Made by a program: the position numbers and the translations under genes. From contig CM056742.1 in assembly GCA_029851415.1 (NCBI GenBank), positions 100,360,976 to 100,424,975 of the forward strand: a stretch of 64,000 nucleotides of DNA, written 5' to 3'. Position 1 is the first letter of the stretch. Each line of letters begins with the position of its first letter. The DNA comes from Eretmocerus hayati (taxonomy: Eukaryota; Arthropoda; Insecta; Hymenoptera; Aphelinidae). The notes beneath the pieces were generated by a model. It saw only the letters and a list, made by a program, of their open reading frames with translations. It searched no databases and was not told the origin of the DNA. This document shows positions 55,250 through 64,000 of this stretch, one piece after another.

Positions 55250-55615
55250 TGACCGCATCTTAGTGGATTATTTGACATTTGTGAACAATCTAGTGCTATG
55301 TTTTACCGATATTTTGCTATATTATGACGACATTTTAACAACATTTCCTCGACATTTAATGATATTTTCTCAACAATAATCCTGAACCAATATTCTGCGA
55401 TATTCTAACGATAATTGAGACGATATTCGACGATATCCCCCTATCATACTTATCGATATTCTATAATATTTTTGTAATATTTTTCTCAATACTTTCACAA
55501 TATTTTGCAATGATATTTTCCCATACTTCTTACAATTTTCCATCGATATTTCTATGTATTCTTACCAATACTCGTATAATTCTTTCACAATATTTTGAAA
55601 CGATATTTTCCAATA
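55250..55615 (+). repeat. GATATTTT-rich degenerate repeat, left of PLE pair
   Basis: Repeated CGATATTTT, ACAATATTTT and TTCTCA boxes. The last ~90 bases (55524-55612) match 60788-60880 on the far side of the PLE pair, so the PLEs sit inside this repeat. Confidence 0.7.
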
Positions 55616-55701
55616 TACAAGTTGAACATTTGGTCTCGTCGATCTTAAAGGACGGTGGGGAACTAAATAAATTCCCAAAATTTCATGATGGAAATTTTAT
55701 T

Positions 55702-55742
55702 GCAACGTTTCGTCCACTAGGTTTTGTGGACCTCATCAGGCT
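55702..55742 (-). ncRNA. Hammerhead ribozyme core in PLE terminal repeat (minus)
   Basis: Minus strand: CTGATGAG (55739-55732), stem II GTCCAC / GTGGAC with loop AAAACCTA, then GAAAC (55711-55707). Identical core to 57616-57648. Same orientation as its PLE. Confidence 0.8.
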
Positions 55743-56131
55743 TCAGGTTTCTGTTTCGACATATGTATAAAGATAGAAAATATGAAATTTTTTTACAAAT
55801 GATGGATGTATAAATATTTAAGGTGCGCAACTTACGTTATTCTTTAGATCGTCATGATATTTTGAACGATCTTGTAATAGAGCACAAACATAACGTCTGG
55901 CTCCTGTCAATACAAGTAAACAGAGTGACTCATCGGTCTCATTTTTCACTCATATTTATATTAGCGCGATTGCAGTGTACAGCAGGTGACATATATATGA
56001 AAAGTAGTGCATGTGGGAGAGAGAAAGAGAGCGGGGGGTCAACGAGCTTTGTCAGCCGTTGCCCACAACGGGTTATATACTTGACTGAGATTTTGAATAT
56101 CGTCTTTTCTATTGATGCAATTCTCATCGAA

Positions 56132-57588
56132 TTATATATGGATCATTTCAGAAATCAACCGTTTTTTCCAATTTTTCTTCAGGAGTGCAATCGTGATCAT
56201 TTTCAATTTACGTAAACATGAAGTTTCCAAGTCATCCATAACAATGTCTGCGAAAAGTGGAGAAATGGGTGATCCCATCGGACTACCAAAAATTTGTTGA
56301 TAAATTTTATTATTGAATTGAAAAAATGTGTTGTCAAAAAGGAACTCAGCGCATTTACGAATTTTATCAAATGGCATGTTAGACTTATTATGTATATCTG
56401 AAAATCTGCGGTCAAGCGCCTCTAGCACTAACCAGCATAGGATGTTTGTAAACAGAGAGCTAACGTCGAGAGAAAGGAGTATATGATCTTTTGGGATCGT
56501 GAAAGTCTCCAACCGTTTTTTTAATTCAAAGCTATTGTCAATGCGTGATGCAGGCGGTTTAATACATTTCTTCAGCTCTTTATATAAAACGGAAGCAAGA
56601 AAATGAGTAGGGCTATTGACTGTAGAAATAATTGGTCTGAGTGGAACATTTTCTTTATGAATTTTTGGTAAACCATAACAACGAGATAAGTTGGTGTCCG
56701 TCTGTGTGAGAGCATTATTATGATATTTTCTAGACAAAAAATTTAAATCATTCCAACTTCCTAGTATTTTATGTACTTTTGCCTGTAAACTTTTGAATGG
56801 ATTATTTTTGATCGGAACGTATACTTTTTTGTCACTCAACAAACCGTTCATTTTATTGGTGTAATCCGACTTATTCAAACAAACGGTGACATTGCCCTTA
56901 TCTGCACGAGTGAAAAAAATATCTGAATTTTGTTTCAAGAAGTGCTTAGTGAAGCTCAATTTTTTTGCGAATACCCTGTCTTCAGGAGAAATGTGCCTTT
57001 GCCTATTATTTTCAGTGTATAGGATATTCGTAATCTTGTGACGGATGTTATTTTTCTCCCTATTATTCAAATCGAGGTTCTCTATGCACTTTTCAACATT
57101 TTTGACAGTATCTATGACATTCTTTAAACTGAGGTTGTCTTCCTGACTGAAATTGGGGCCCAATGAGGATATGTCAATAACATCTGAAGGGAGAGGAGCA
57201 TTGCTGAAATTTTTTACCCAATTATTTCTATCTATCGTGCAAGGTGTTATGGACGGCTAGATTTTTTCAAATTTTTTCATATGTGTAAAATCACATTTTT
57301 TACGTAATTTGATAGATTTTTCATTTGTGAAATTTTGGAATTGGCTCAAAATATTTGGATCAATATTCTCGTTTGATAATGATTGTGTGGTTACTGCTAA
57401 GTTCTTTTGCAGTCGAAAAATTTGATTATGGACGTCCCTAATTTCATTATTTAGAAGTCTTCGAAAGTGAACAGAGTTTTGTAAACGAAAATTTTTTGAG
57501 CATGACTCACTAGAGAAACTGATGCGTTGAAGGCGCTTGTTGATGTTTTGGATGTGTGGTGGTAATACATCGTTGCTTCTATCTTGAT
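56132..57588 (-). pseudogene. PLE reverse transcriptase, minus copy
   Basis: Encodes the same protein as 57834-60215. The N-terminal part is at 57588-57257. An in-frame TAG (KI* where the plus copy has KIK) ends it, and the main piece resumes at 57163. RT motifs LSLDVSSLFTNI and FGSPMGSPISPLFADIVMDD are present. Just before the YVDD motif the frame jumps from LRKLK to KKNWKKRLISEMIHI, the very C-terminus, so about 0.8 kb with the catalytic YVDD and the GIY-YIG endonuclease is deleted. Non-functional. Confidence 0.85.
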
Positions 57589-57615
57589 ACATATGTCGAA
57601 ACAGAAACCTGAAGC

Positions 57616-57648
57616 CTGATGAGGTCCACAAAACCTAGTGGACGAAAC
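57616..57648 (+). ncRNA. Hammerhead ribozyme core, 5' terminal repeat of PLE plus copy
   Basis: CTGATGAG (57616-57623), stem II GTCCAC (57624-57629), loop AAAACCTA, GTGGAC (57638-57643), GAAAC (57644-57648). Stem II is perfect. Matches the hammerhead consensus CUGANGA-stem II-GAAA. Stem I and III pairings were not resolved. Confidence 0.85.
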
Positions 57649-57833
57649 GTTGCAATAAAATTTCCATCATGAAATTTTGGGAATTTATTTAGTTCCCCAC
57701 CGTCCTTCAAGATCGACGAGACCAAATGTTTAACTTGTATATTAACCATCAAGGACGAAAAAATCTACCAACATCACTTATGATATCTAAGGCCTAAGAT
57801 CGAAGAGAGGCCACCACCACATCCTCCAAAAAC

Positions 57834-60215
57834 ATGGGTTTTTTTCAACATATAAGAGAAGATTTCGGACATCGAACAGCACACCTAATGAAAGCCTCTA
57901 CGAAATTACAACATCGTATTGCCGAGGCATCGTCGCGCCGAGTCTTCCTCTTGAGATGCAGAAGCAACGATGTATTACCACCACACATCCAAAACATCAA
58001 CAAGCGCCTTCAACGCATCAGTTTCTCTAGTGAGTCATGTTCAAAAAATTTTCGTTTACAAAACTCTGTTTACTTTCGAAGACTTCTAAATAATGAAATT
58101 AGGGACGTCCATAATCAAATTTTTCGACTTCAAAAGAACTTAGCAGTAACCTCACAATCATTATCAAACGAGAATATTGATCCGAATATTTTGAGCCAAT
58201 TCCAAAATTTCACAAATGAAAAATCTACCAAATTACGTAAAGAATGTGATTTTACACATATGAAAAAATTTGAAAAAATCAAGCCGTCCATAACACCTTG
58301 CACGATAGATAGAAATAATTGGGTAAAAAATTTCAGCAATGCTCCTCTCTCTTCAGATGTTATTGACATATCCTCATTGGGCCCCAATTTCAGTCAGGAA
58401 GACAACCTCAGTTTAAAGAATGTCATAGATACTGTCAAAAATGTTGAACAGTGCATAGAGAACCTCGATTTGAATAATAGGGAGAAAAATAACATCCGTC
58501 ACAAGATTACGAATATCCTATACACTGAAAATAATAAGCAAAGGCACATTTCTCCTGAAGACAGGGTATTCGCAAAAAAATTGAGCTTCACTAAGCACTT
58601 CTTGAAACAAAATTCAGATATTTTCTTCACTCGTGCAGATAAGGGCAATGTCACCGTTTGTTTGAATAAGTCGGATTACACCAATAAAATGAACGGTTTG
58701 TTGAGTGACAGAAAAGTATACGTTCCGATCAAAAATAATCCACTCAAAAGTTTACAGGCAAAAGTACATAAAATACTAGGAAGTTGGAATGATTTAAATT
58801 ATTTGTCTAGAAAATATCATAATAATGCTCTCACACAGACGGACACCAACTTATCTCGTTGTTATGGTTTACCAAAAATTCATAAAGAAAATGTTCCACT
58901 CAGACCAATTATTTCTACAGTCAATAGCCCTACTCATTTTCTTGCTTCCGTTTTATAGAAAGAGCTAAAGAAATGTATTAAACCGCCTGCATCACGCATT
59001 GACAATAGCTTTGAATTAAAAAAACGGTTGGAGACTTTCACGATCCCAAAAGATCATATACTCCTTTCTCTCGACGTTAGCTCTCTGTTTACAAACATCC
59101 TATGCTGGTTAGTGCTAGAGGCGCTTGACCGCAGATTTTCAGATATACATAATAAGTCTAACATGCCATTTGATAAAATTCGTAAATGCGCTGAGTTCCT
59201 TTTTGACAACACATTTTTTCAATTCAATAATAAAATTTATCAACAAATTTTTGGTAGTCCGATGGGATCACCCATTTCTCCACTTTTCGCAGACATTGTT
59301 ATGGATGACTTGGAAACTTCATGTTTACGTAAACTGAAAAATGATCACGATTGCACTCCTCTATTCTATCATAGATATGTCGATGACACTCTAATGTGTG
59401 TGAAGAAAGAACAGGTAGATGTAGTCCTCAATGTTTTCAACAGCTATAATGAGCATTTACAGTTCACACACGAGATTGAAAACAACAATACCATCAATTT
59501 CCTTGACATATCTCTGATCCGAGAGGATGAAAACATCATCACCAATTGGTATCAAAAGCCAACGTCATCAGGCAGGATCTTGAATTTCAAATCCAATCAT
59601 ACCATGAATCAAAAGAGGAACATAGTGTTCAATTTATTCGACAGAGCCACGTCACTTTCACATAAAAAATTTCATTCCTCCAACTTGTCAATTGTAAAAC
59701 AACTCCTTCCTGACAATGATTATCCTGAAGATTTCACTGACAAATGTATAAAAACCAGATTACATCGTTCAAAAGATCTCATGAACAGAGCAGAAAGAAT
59801 ACGTTGCAACCAAATTCTATATGCTGGCCAGAACAAAATTTGTATTCCATACCACGAACGCTTATTCGAAAAATGTAATGCTCTGTTCAAACATAACGAT
59901 ATTCACACTCTTCCAAAAGTATCCAAGTCATTAAGCTCAATAGTAAAATTAGGTAAGGACCAACTAGATAAATTAAGCAAAACTGGTGTTGTTTATAAAT
60001 TTCAGTGTAAAGATTGCCCAGCAACGTATGTGGGAGAGACAAAAAGACAACTAGGTACACGCATTAAAGATCATATTACAAACAAAGATAAAAAGTCCGT
60101 AGTTTCTGTTCACAGACTAAATGATAAACACGATTTCCATTCGGATCAAACCAAAATTTTAGACACAGAGAAAAATTGGGAAAAACGGTTGATTTCTGAA
60201 ATGATCCATATATAA
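57834..60215 (+). pseudogene. PLE polyprotein: RT plus GIY-YIG endonuclease, one nonsense codon
   Basis: About 794 codons from ATG 57834. The N-terminal helical region (SNDVLPPHIQNINKRLQRIS) leads to the RT. FFTRADKGNVTVCLNK and CYGLPKIHKENVPLRPIIS are PLE-typical. Motif A is LSLDVSSLFTN, motif B GSPMGSPISPLFADI, motif C YHRYVDDTLMC, then INFLDISLIR. The C-terminal GIY-YIG endonuclease has VVYKFQCKDCPATYVGETKR with the Arg in TRIKDH and the Glu in LISEMIHI. A single TAG at 58956-58958 replaces the Tyr seen in the minus copy. PLEs use this protein for target-primed reverse transcription. Otherwise full length. Confidence 0.9.
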
Positions 60216-60607
60216 TTCGATGAGAATTGCATCAATAGAAAAGACGATATTCAAAATCTCAGTCAAGTATATAACCCGTTGTGGGCAACGGCTGACAAAG
60301 CTCGTTGACCCCCCGCTCTCTTTCTCTCTCCCACATGCACTACTTTTCATATATATGTCACCTGCTGTACACTGCAATCGCGCTAATATAAATATGAGTG
60401 AAAAATGAGACCGTCGAGTCACTCTGTTTACTTGTATTGACAGGAGCCAGACGTTATGTTTGTGCTCTATTACAAGATTGTCCAAAATATGATGACGATC
60501 TAAAGAATAACGTAAGTTGCGCACCTTAAATATTTATACATCCATCATTTGTAAAAAAATTTCATATTTTTTATCTTTATACATATGTCGAAACAGAAAC
60601 CTGAAGC

Positions 60608-60640
60608 CTGATGAGGTCCATAAAACCTAGTGGACGAAAC
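60608..60640 (+). ncRNA. Hammerhead ribozyme core, 3' terminal repeat of PLE plus copy
   Basis: CTGATGAG (60608-60615), stem II GTCCAT / GTGGAC (one U-G wobble), loop AAAACCTA, GAAAC (60636-60640). Second member of the direct-repeat pair with 57616-57648. Confidence 0.8.
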
Positions 60641-60787
60641 GTTGCAATAAATTTTCCATCATGAAATTTTGGGAATTTATTTAGTTCCCCACCGTCCTTC
60701 AAGATCGACGAGACCAAATGTTCAACTTGTATATTAACCATCAAGGACGAAGAAATCTACCAAAATCACTTATGATATTTTCCTATA

Positions 60788-61010
60788 TTTCTGTACAATT
60801 TTCATCGATATTTCTGTGTATTCTCACCAATACTCGTATAATTCTTTTACAATATTTCGAAACGATATTTTCCGATACTTCTACAATACTTCAACTAATG
60901 TTCATACCGTATTCTCACTAAACTCTGAAATTTTTCTCGCAATACTTACAATATTTTCCTCTTCATACTTTCTCATGATATCTTTAAATAGTTCCTGCAT
61001 TAGTTCGACA
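60788..61010 (+). repeat. GATATTTT-rich degenerate repeat, right of PLE pair
   Basis: Same family as 55250-55615. The first ~90 bases repeat 55524-55612 with a few substitutions. This indicates either an unusually long target duplication or adjacent units of the pre-existing repeat. Confidence 0.65.
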
Positions 61011-61130
61011 ATATTGATTCCACTCTCGAAGTCTGACAGAGTATACTATTGAGCTTTTGATTTACCTCATGGAAGATTAAAATCACTTCTGAGGAAAAAT
61101 TTTTCTTTCAGGACCTATAAGAGCGAAGTC

Positions 61131-61255
61131 CGTATGCTAAAGTGGCCAGACACGGAAAGGCTACTCCGTGTCAGGCCTCTTTTGTATTGCTCGGAATACG
61201 CATGTTAAAGTGGCCAGACACGTTAAGACTACTCCGTGTCAGGCCTCTTTTGTAC
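61131..61255 (+). repeat. Tandem pair of ~65-bp hairpin units
   Basis: Two copies of GCTAAAGTGGCCAGACACG-like text, each with a hairpin GGCCAGACACGG ... CCGTGTCAGGCC, ending CTCTTTTGTA. The units are nearly identical. No gene context. Confidence 0.75.
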
Positions 61256-61359
61256 ATATCCATTTCTTATACTTCTACACATGCTTCTGTTGTTATTATG
61301 TACCAGTTGGCTGACGCAGTTCTCACCCTATGATCTTTACCTCGTGTAAGTATCGTGCG

Positions 61360-61640
61360 CTCAGTGGGTGGTTGGGGTGTGGTGGGTGGGGGAGTGGGGT
61401 AGTTTGGGTTGTTTCGAATTCTGTTTTGTAAGGAGGGGTTTTCTGGGTATTTTGATGGTTTTTGGTGTGGATAGGCTTTATTTGTCTATTTTTGCGTTGG
61501 GGGGGGGGGGGCTTTGGGGGGTTTGGGGCACTTTTTTTCTCGACTACTGCTCATCGGAATCGTGTGTCGGGAGGTCTGGAGATGTGTCCTTAGTTGGAGG
61601 GGGTGGTTTTAGATGGGTGGGGGTGGTGGGGGGTTGGGGT
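61360..61640 (+). repeat. G-rich low-complexity tract
   Basis: GGTGGGTGGGGGAG-type text, G11 at 61499-61510 followed by GCTTTGGGGGGTTTGGGG. Could form G-quadruplexes. Frames through it are compositional. Confidence 0.6.
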
Positions 61641-61889
61641 AACTTTGCGAATAATGGATTTTTGCCAAAATTTCTTTCTCTATTGTATGGCTCTAACGTT
61701 TTAATGTTGATTTATAATTTTTCCCGATTTTTTCGACCCATAGGGGAGCCAGGGGCGGGGTGGAACGGTATATGGTGTCAGATGGAAAGGCTGGCGGGGT
61801 AAGATGGTACACCTTTGATGGATGAAAATTGACTTTTCTTCCGTGTTTTCATCGTGTGAGCCTCGAATAAGCTCTCTTGTGCTAATTTG

Positions 61890-62738
61890 AATGATTTTAC
61901 CCCGGTTTTATATCATCGGGCAAGAGATCCCACGGAAGACAGAGCTGAAATACCTCGGTGTATGGCCCGACGACAAGTGGTCGGTTAAGAAGCACATCCA
62001 GGAAGCCGCCCAGAAGCCGAGCAGGGTCGGTGCATCGCTCCAGCGGCTCATGCCGAATATCGGAGGACCCAAGGAAAAGAGGGCGCCCTTCTCAACACCG
62101 TCACCACCTCCATCATGCTGTACGGTGCACCCGTGTGGGGAAAGAGAGTAGGGAAGACCATCATCGAGAAGAGAATGGGGCCTGTCCACCGGAGAGTGGC
62201 CCTGGGAAGTATCCGTGCCTACCGCACCGTGTCAGGAGATGCGGCTTACGTATTGGCGAGTACTCCGCCCATCCACTTGCTCGTCGCGGAGCGAGTGAGG
62301 ATCTGGGACCGCCAGAAAGTGATCGGAGCCGAACGAGTGCTGACTCCGACAATGAAGGAGATCATCCACGACAACGAGAAGGAGACCACCCTCGTACAGT
62401 GGCAAACTGAGTGGGATTTGCCATTTGCGAATGGCAGATGGACGCACTGGTTGATCCGTGACGTAGCCAAGTAGGCGGAACGCACCCACGGAGAGATGGA
62501 CTACTGGATGACGCAGGCACTGAGTGATCACGGTTGCTTCGGTGCCTACCTGACCCGGTTCAAGAAGAGGACATCCCCAGCATGTCAGTCATGCGGGGAC
62601 AACTGGGATGACGCTGAGCACACCATGTTCACGTGCAACGACACCCGAAGGGAGCGTACCGAGTTGGATGAATGGCTGGATGCTCAACTAACACCTGAGA
62701 ACCTTGTTCCGTACTTGCTTCGCAACCAGGAGACATGA
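61890..62738 (+). pseudogene. R1-type LINE, C-terminal ORF2 fragment
   Basis: Reads KYLGVWPDDKWSVKKHIQEA, then after a frameshift MLYGAPVWG, AYRTVSGDAAYVLASTPPIH and LLVAERVRIWD. A TAG at 62472-62474 follows DVAK. The frame continues with MDYWMTQALSDHGCFGAYL and the zinc knuckle CQSCGDNWDDAEHTMFTC. These are hallmarks of the region after the RT in R1-clade non-LTR elements, which are mainly arthropod. RT catalytic motifs, endonuclease and ORF1 are missing, so this is a 5'-truncated, decayed copy. Confidence 0.8.
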
Positions 62739-63300
62739 GATAAAGTCACCGGATACATTAAGCTGGTGATGACCCGTAAGGGGGAGAAAGAAAAGGAAGT
62801 GAGGCGCCTCGAAGCAGGCGAATCACAGTGAGTCTGCCGATTCAAACAGAAGAGGTCCAAATCATTCCAGGAGGAATATGATGAACTGAAGAGGGAAGAA
62901 AGAAGGAAGAAGAAAGGAGTAAGAAGAGAGAAGAGCGAAGGAAGAAGAGTAGGAAAAGATCGAAGAAGGAGCAACAACACCTGCGAGTCATGAGAAAAGA
63001 GAGTCGCTCGATCCTGAGCGCGATACGCCTCCCACCCTGAAGTAATGCTAACGCGGTTCCGGGTCGGGTTGGTTAGATAGTGGTTAGCTGCCCCCAGTTC
63101 TGCAGTGATGGCTTGCCAACACTGTAGGGCTGAGAGCAGAAGGTTTTAGCCCCCAGGGCACACGGGCGCTGGATTCATGCTCATCCGGTTCACCGGGTGG
63201 GCAAAATGAAAGCGCTCATGGTCTGCCGGTGGGACATTCAATGGGGATGTCCTGTCATCAGATTTTTCCTTATATTCCACTCAAAAAAAAAAAATAAAAA
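62739..63300 (+). other. 3' UTR and A-rich tail of the R1-like LINE
   Basis: Purine-rich GAAGAAAG text, then CCGGGTCGGGTTGG and GGTGGGACATTCAATGGGG, ending in an A11-type tract followed by GAGAGAGAG. Consistent with the element's 3' terminus. Confidence 0.55.
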
Positions 63301-64000
63301 GAGAGAGAGAGATAAATGTCTTTTATTCGTCCGAAGACAAAAATTCAATTACATACGCCTACATATGCCCGTTAAAATGTAATAACACGTCTAGGAATGA
63401 ATATAATATGTGTACACGAAATAATAATGATAATTTCAGTCAATTACTGGTTTGGTCAAGGACGATAAGTATCACAATTCGTGACTAGTCAGGGTGCATA
63501 CTCAGAAGTATGAAAAGAGGGGTAAGGGCTCGCACTAGTATCACAGCTATAGATCACCAATTAGGTGACTGAGGTCACATGTAAGAAAATACTAAGCTGA
63601 AGAAGAGCCCTTCCCATTACAGATTGAAGATTAAAATAATGCCTCTACTCCACATCAATCTTCTGCGAAGACTGGGTTAGTGAAGAATCTTTCAGGGGTT
63701 CTTTGAATAGTGATGTTTTCCCCAGCTGCCGAAAGCCCGGAGGGAGAAAGTTCCACAAATGAGCACATTGAACCTGGAATGATCTTTCCAGTTTTTTCAC
63801 GGGGCTCAAAACTTAGCGGGGGGCTCTGTGACGAGGTGAACCGCCACACGCGACAGAGCTTGTTAGCAGAAAGAAGTGAGGAAAGTATAGAGAGAGCGCG
63901 GAGAGAGAGGGAGAGAGAGAAAAGAGATCATCAGCTGTCATCATCGGCGTCGTCGTCGTTGATGGTCAGCTTGGCGCGAGCCATCACTGCGAGCGGTCGC
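63301..64000. other. No supported gene
   Basis: Contains a GA-rich run near 63885-63925. A 17-codon minus-strand frame (63984-63931, MARAKLTINDDDADDDS) has a plausible ATG but no donor or homology, so it is not called. Confidence 0.35.

Larger units (their letters stand above)
55616..57588 (-). mobile_element. Penelope-like element, minus copy, internally deleted
   Basis: Runs from the junction near 57588 to the terminal repeat at 55616-55765, with the hammerhead motif at 55702-55742. It is 5' truncated relative to the plus copy, lacks most of the endonuclease, and has a nonsense codon. Confidence 0.85.
57589..60780 (+). mobile_element. Penelope-like element, plus copy with terminal direct repeats
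   Basis: Flanked by ~200-bp direct repeats (57589-57790 and 60581-60780) that share the hammerhead core and text such as TTCCCCACCGTCCTTC, ATCGACGAGACCAAATG and TATATTAACCATCAAGGACG. This is the PLE pseudo-LTR arrangement. The coding region spans 57834-60215. The copy is joined head to head with the minus copy. Its only clear lesion is one nonsense codon. Confidence 0.9.

Overview
This is a gene-poor, repeat-dense stretch of an animal nuclear genome, most likely an arthropod. The transposon mix points that way: Penelope-like elements (PLEs) with GIY-YIG endonucleases and hammerhead ribozyme motifs, an R1-type LINE fragment, a CR1/Jockey-group LINE, a BEL/Pao retrotransposon and several TA- or TTAA-flanked MITEs. 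Short introns with GT/AG borders also fit. There is no sign of bacterial organisation. Most open reading frames are chance ORFs in low-complexity or palindromic DNA and are left out. Everything here was read by eye, without alignment software, so repeat borders are approximate.

Region 0.9-25 kb is a nest of inverted-repeat elements. A self-inverted PLE fragment (1.3-2.9 kb) abuts a large fold-back (2.9-9.75 kb). Its arms consist of degenerate ~176-bp units, each with a CACTGCAGTG core. A third copy of the arm lies inverted at 22.27-24.95 kb. Between these copies sit: a fold-back with a 33-bp minisatellite in its centre (9.76-10.94 kb); a large inverted-repeat element (11.2-19.6 kb) that holds a 2.1-kb palindrome, a LINE copy with a 15-bp target duplication, a GTTTCGTTT-rich core and two smaller inverted-repeat inserts; and a 2.4-kb fold-back (19.6-22.0 kb).

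Region 25-48 kb is mixed. It holds a TTAA-flanked MITE carrying a nested pogo-like MITE, microsatellites, an internally deleted BEL/Pao element broken by a TA-flanked transposon (31.7-34.4 kb), three further inverted-repeat elements (35.2-36.6, 39.9-42.5 and 42.8-44.1 kb) and isolated exon-like pieces. The clearest piece is one exon of a 14-3-3 epsilon gene (47858-48201, minus strand). The others are an unrecognised two-exon frame (37544-38071, minus), a PHD-like exon (44258-44721, minus) and a candidate three-exon frame (27220-27780, plus).

Region 48.9-64 kb is dominated by retroelements. It has an apparently intact CR1/Jockey-group LINE (49.0-53.4 kb) whose two ORFs meet at an A AAA AAC slippery heptamer, a LINE fragment split by a TTAA MITE (53.65-54.6 kb), two head-to-head PLE copies with hammerhead-bearing terminal repeats (55.6-60.8 kb) and an R1-like LINE 3' end (61.9-63.3 kb). 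The strongest unusual features are the recurring fold-backs with a tandem-repeat core, the four hammerhead motifs, the possible -1 frameshift in the LINE, and the lone but highly conserved 14-3-3 exon.
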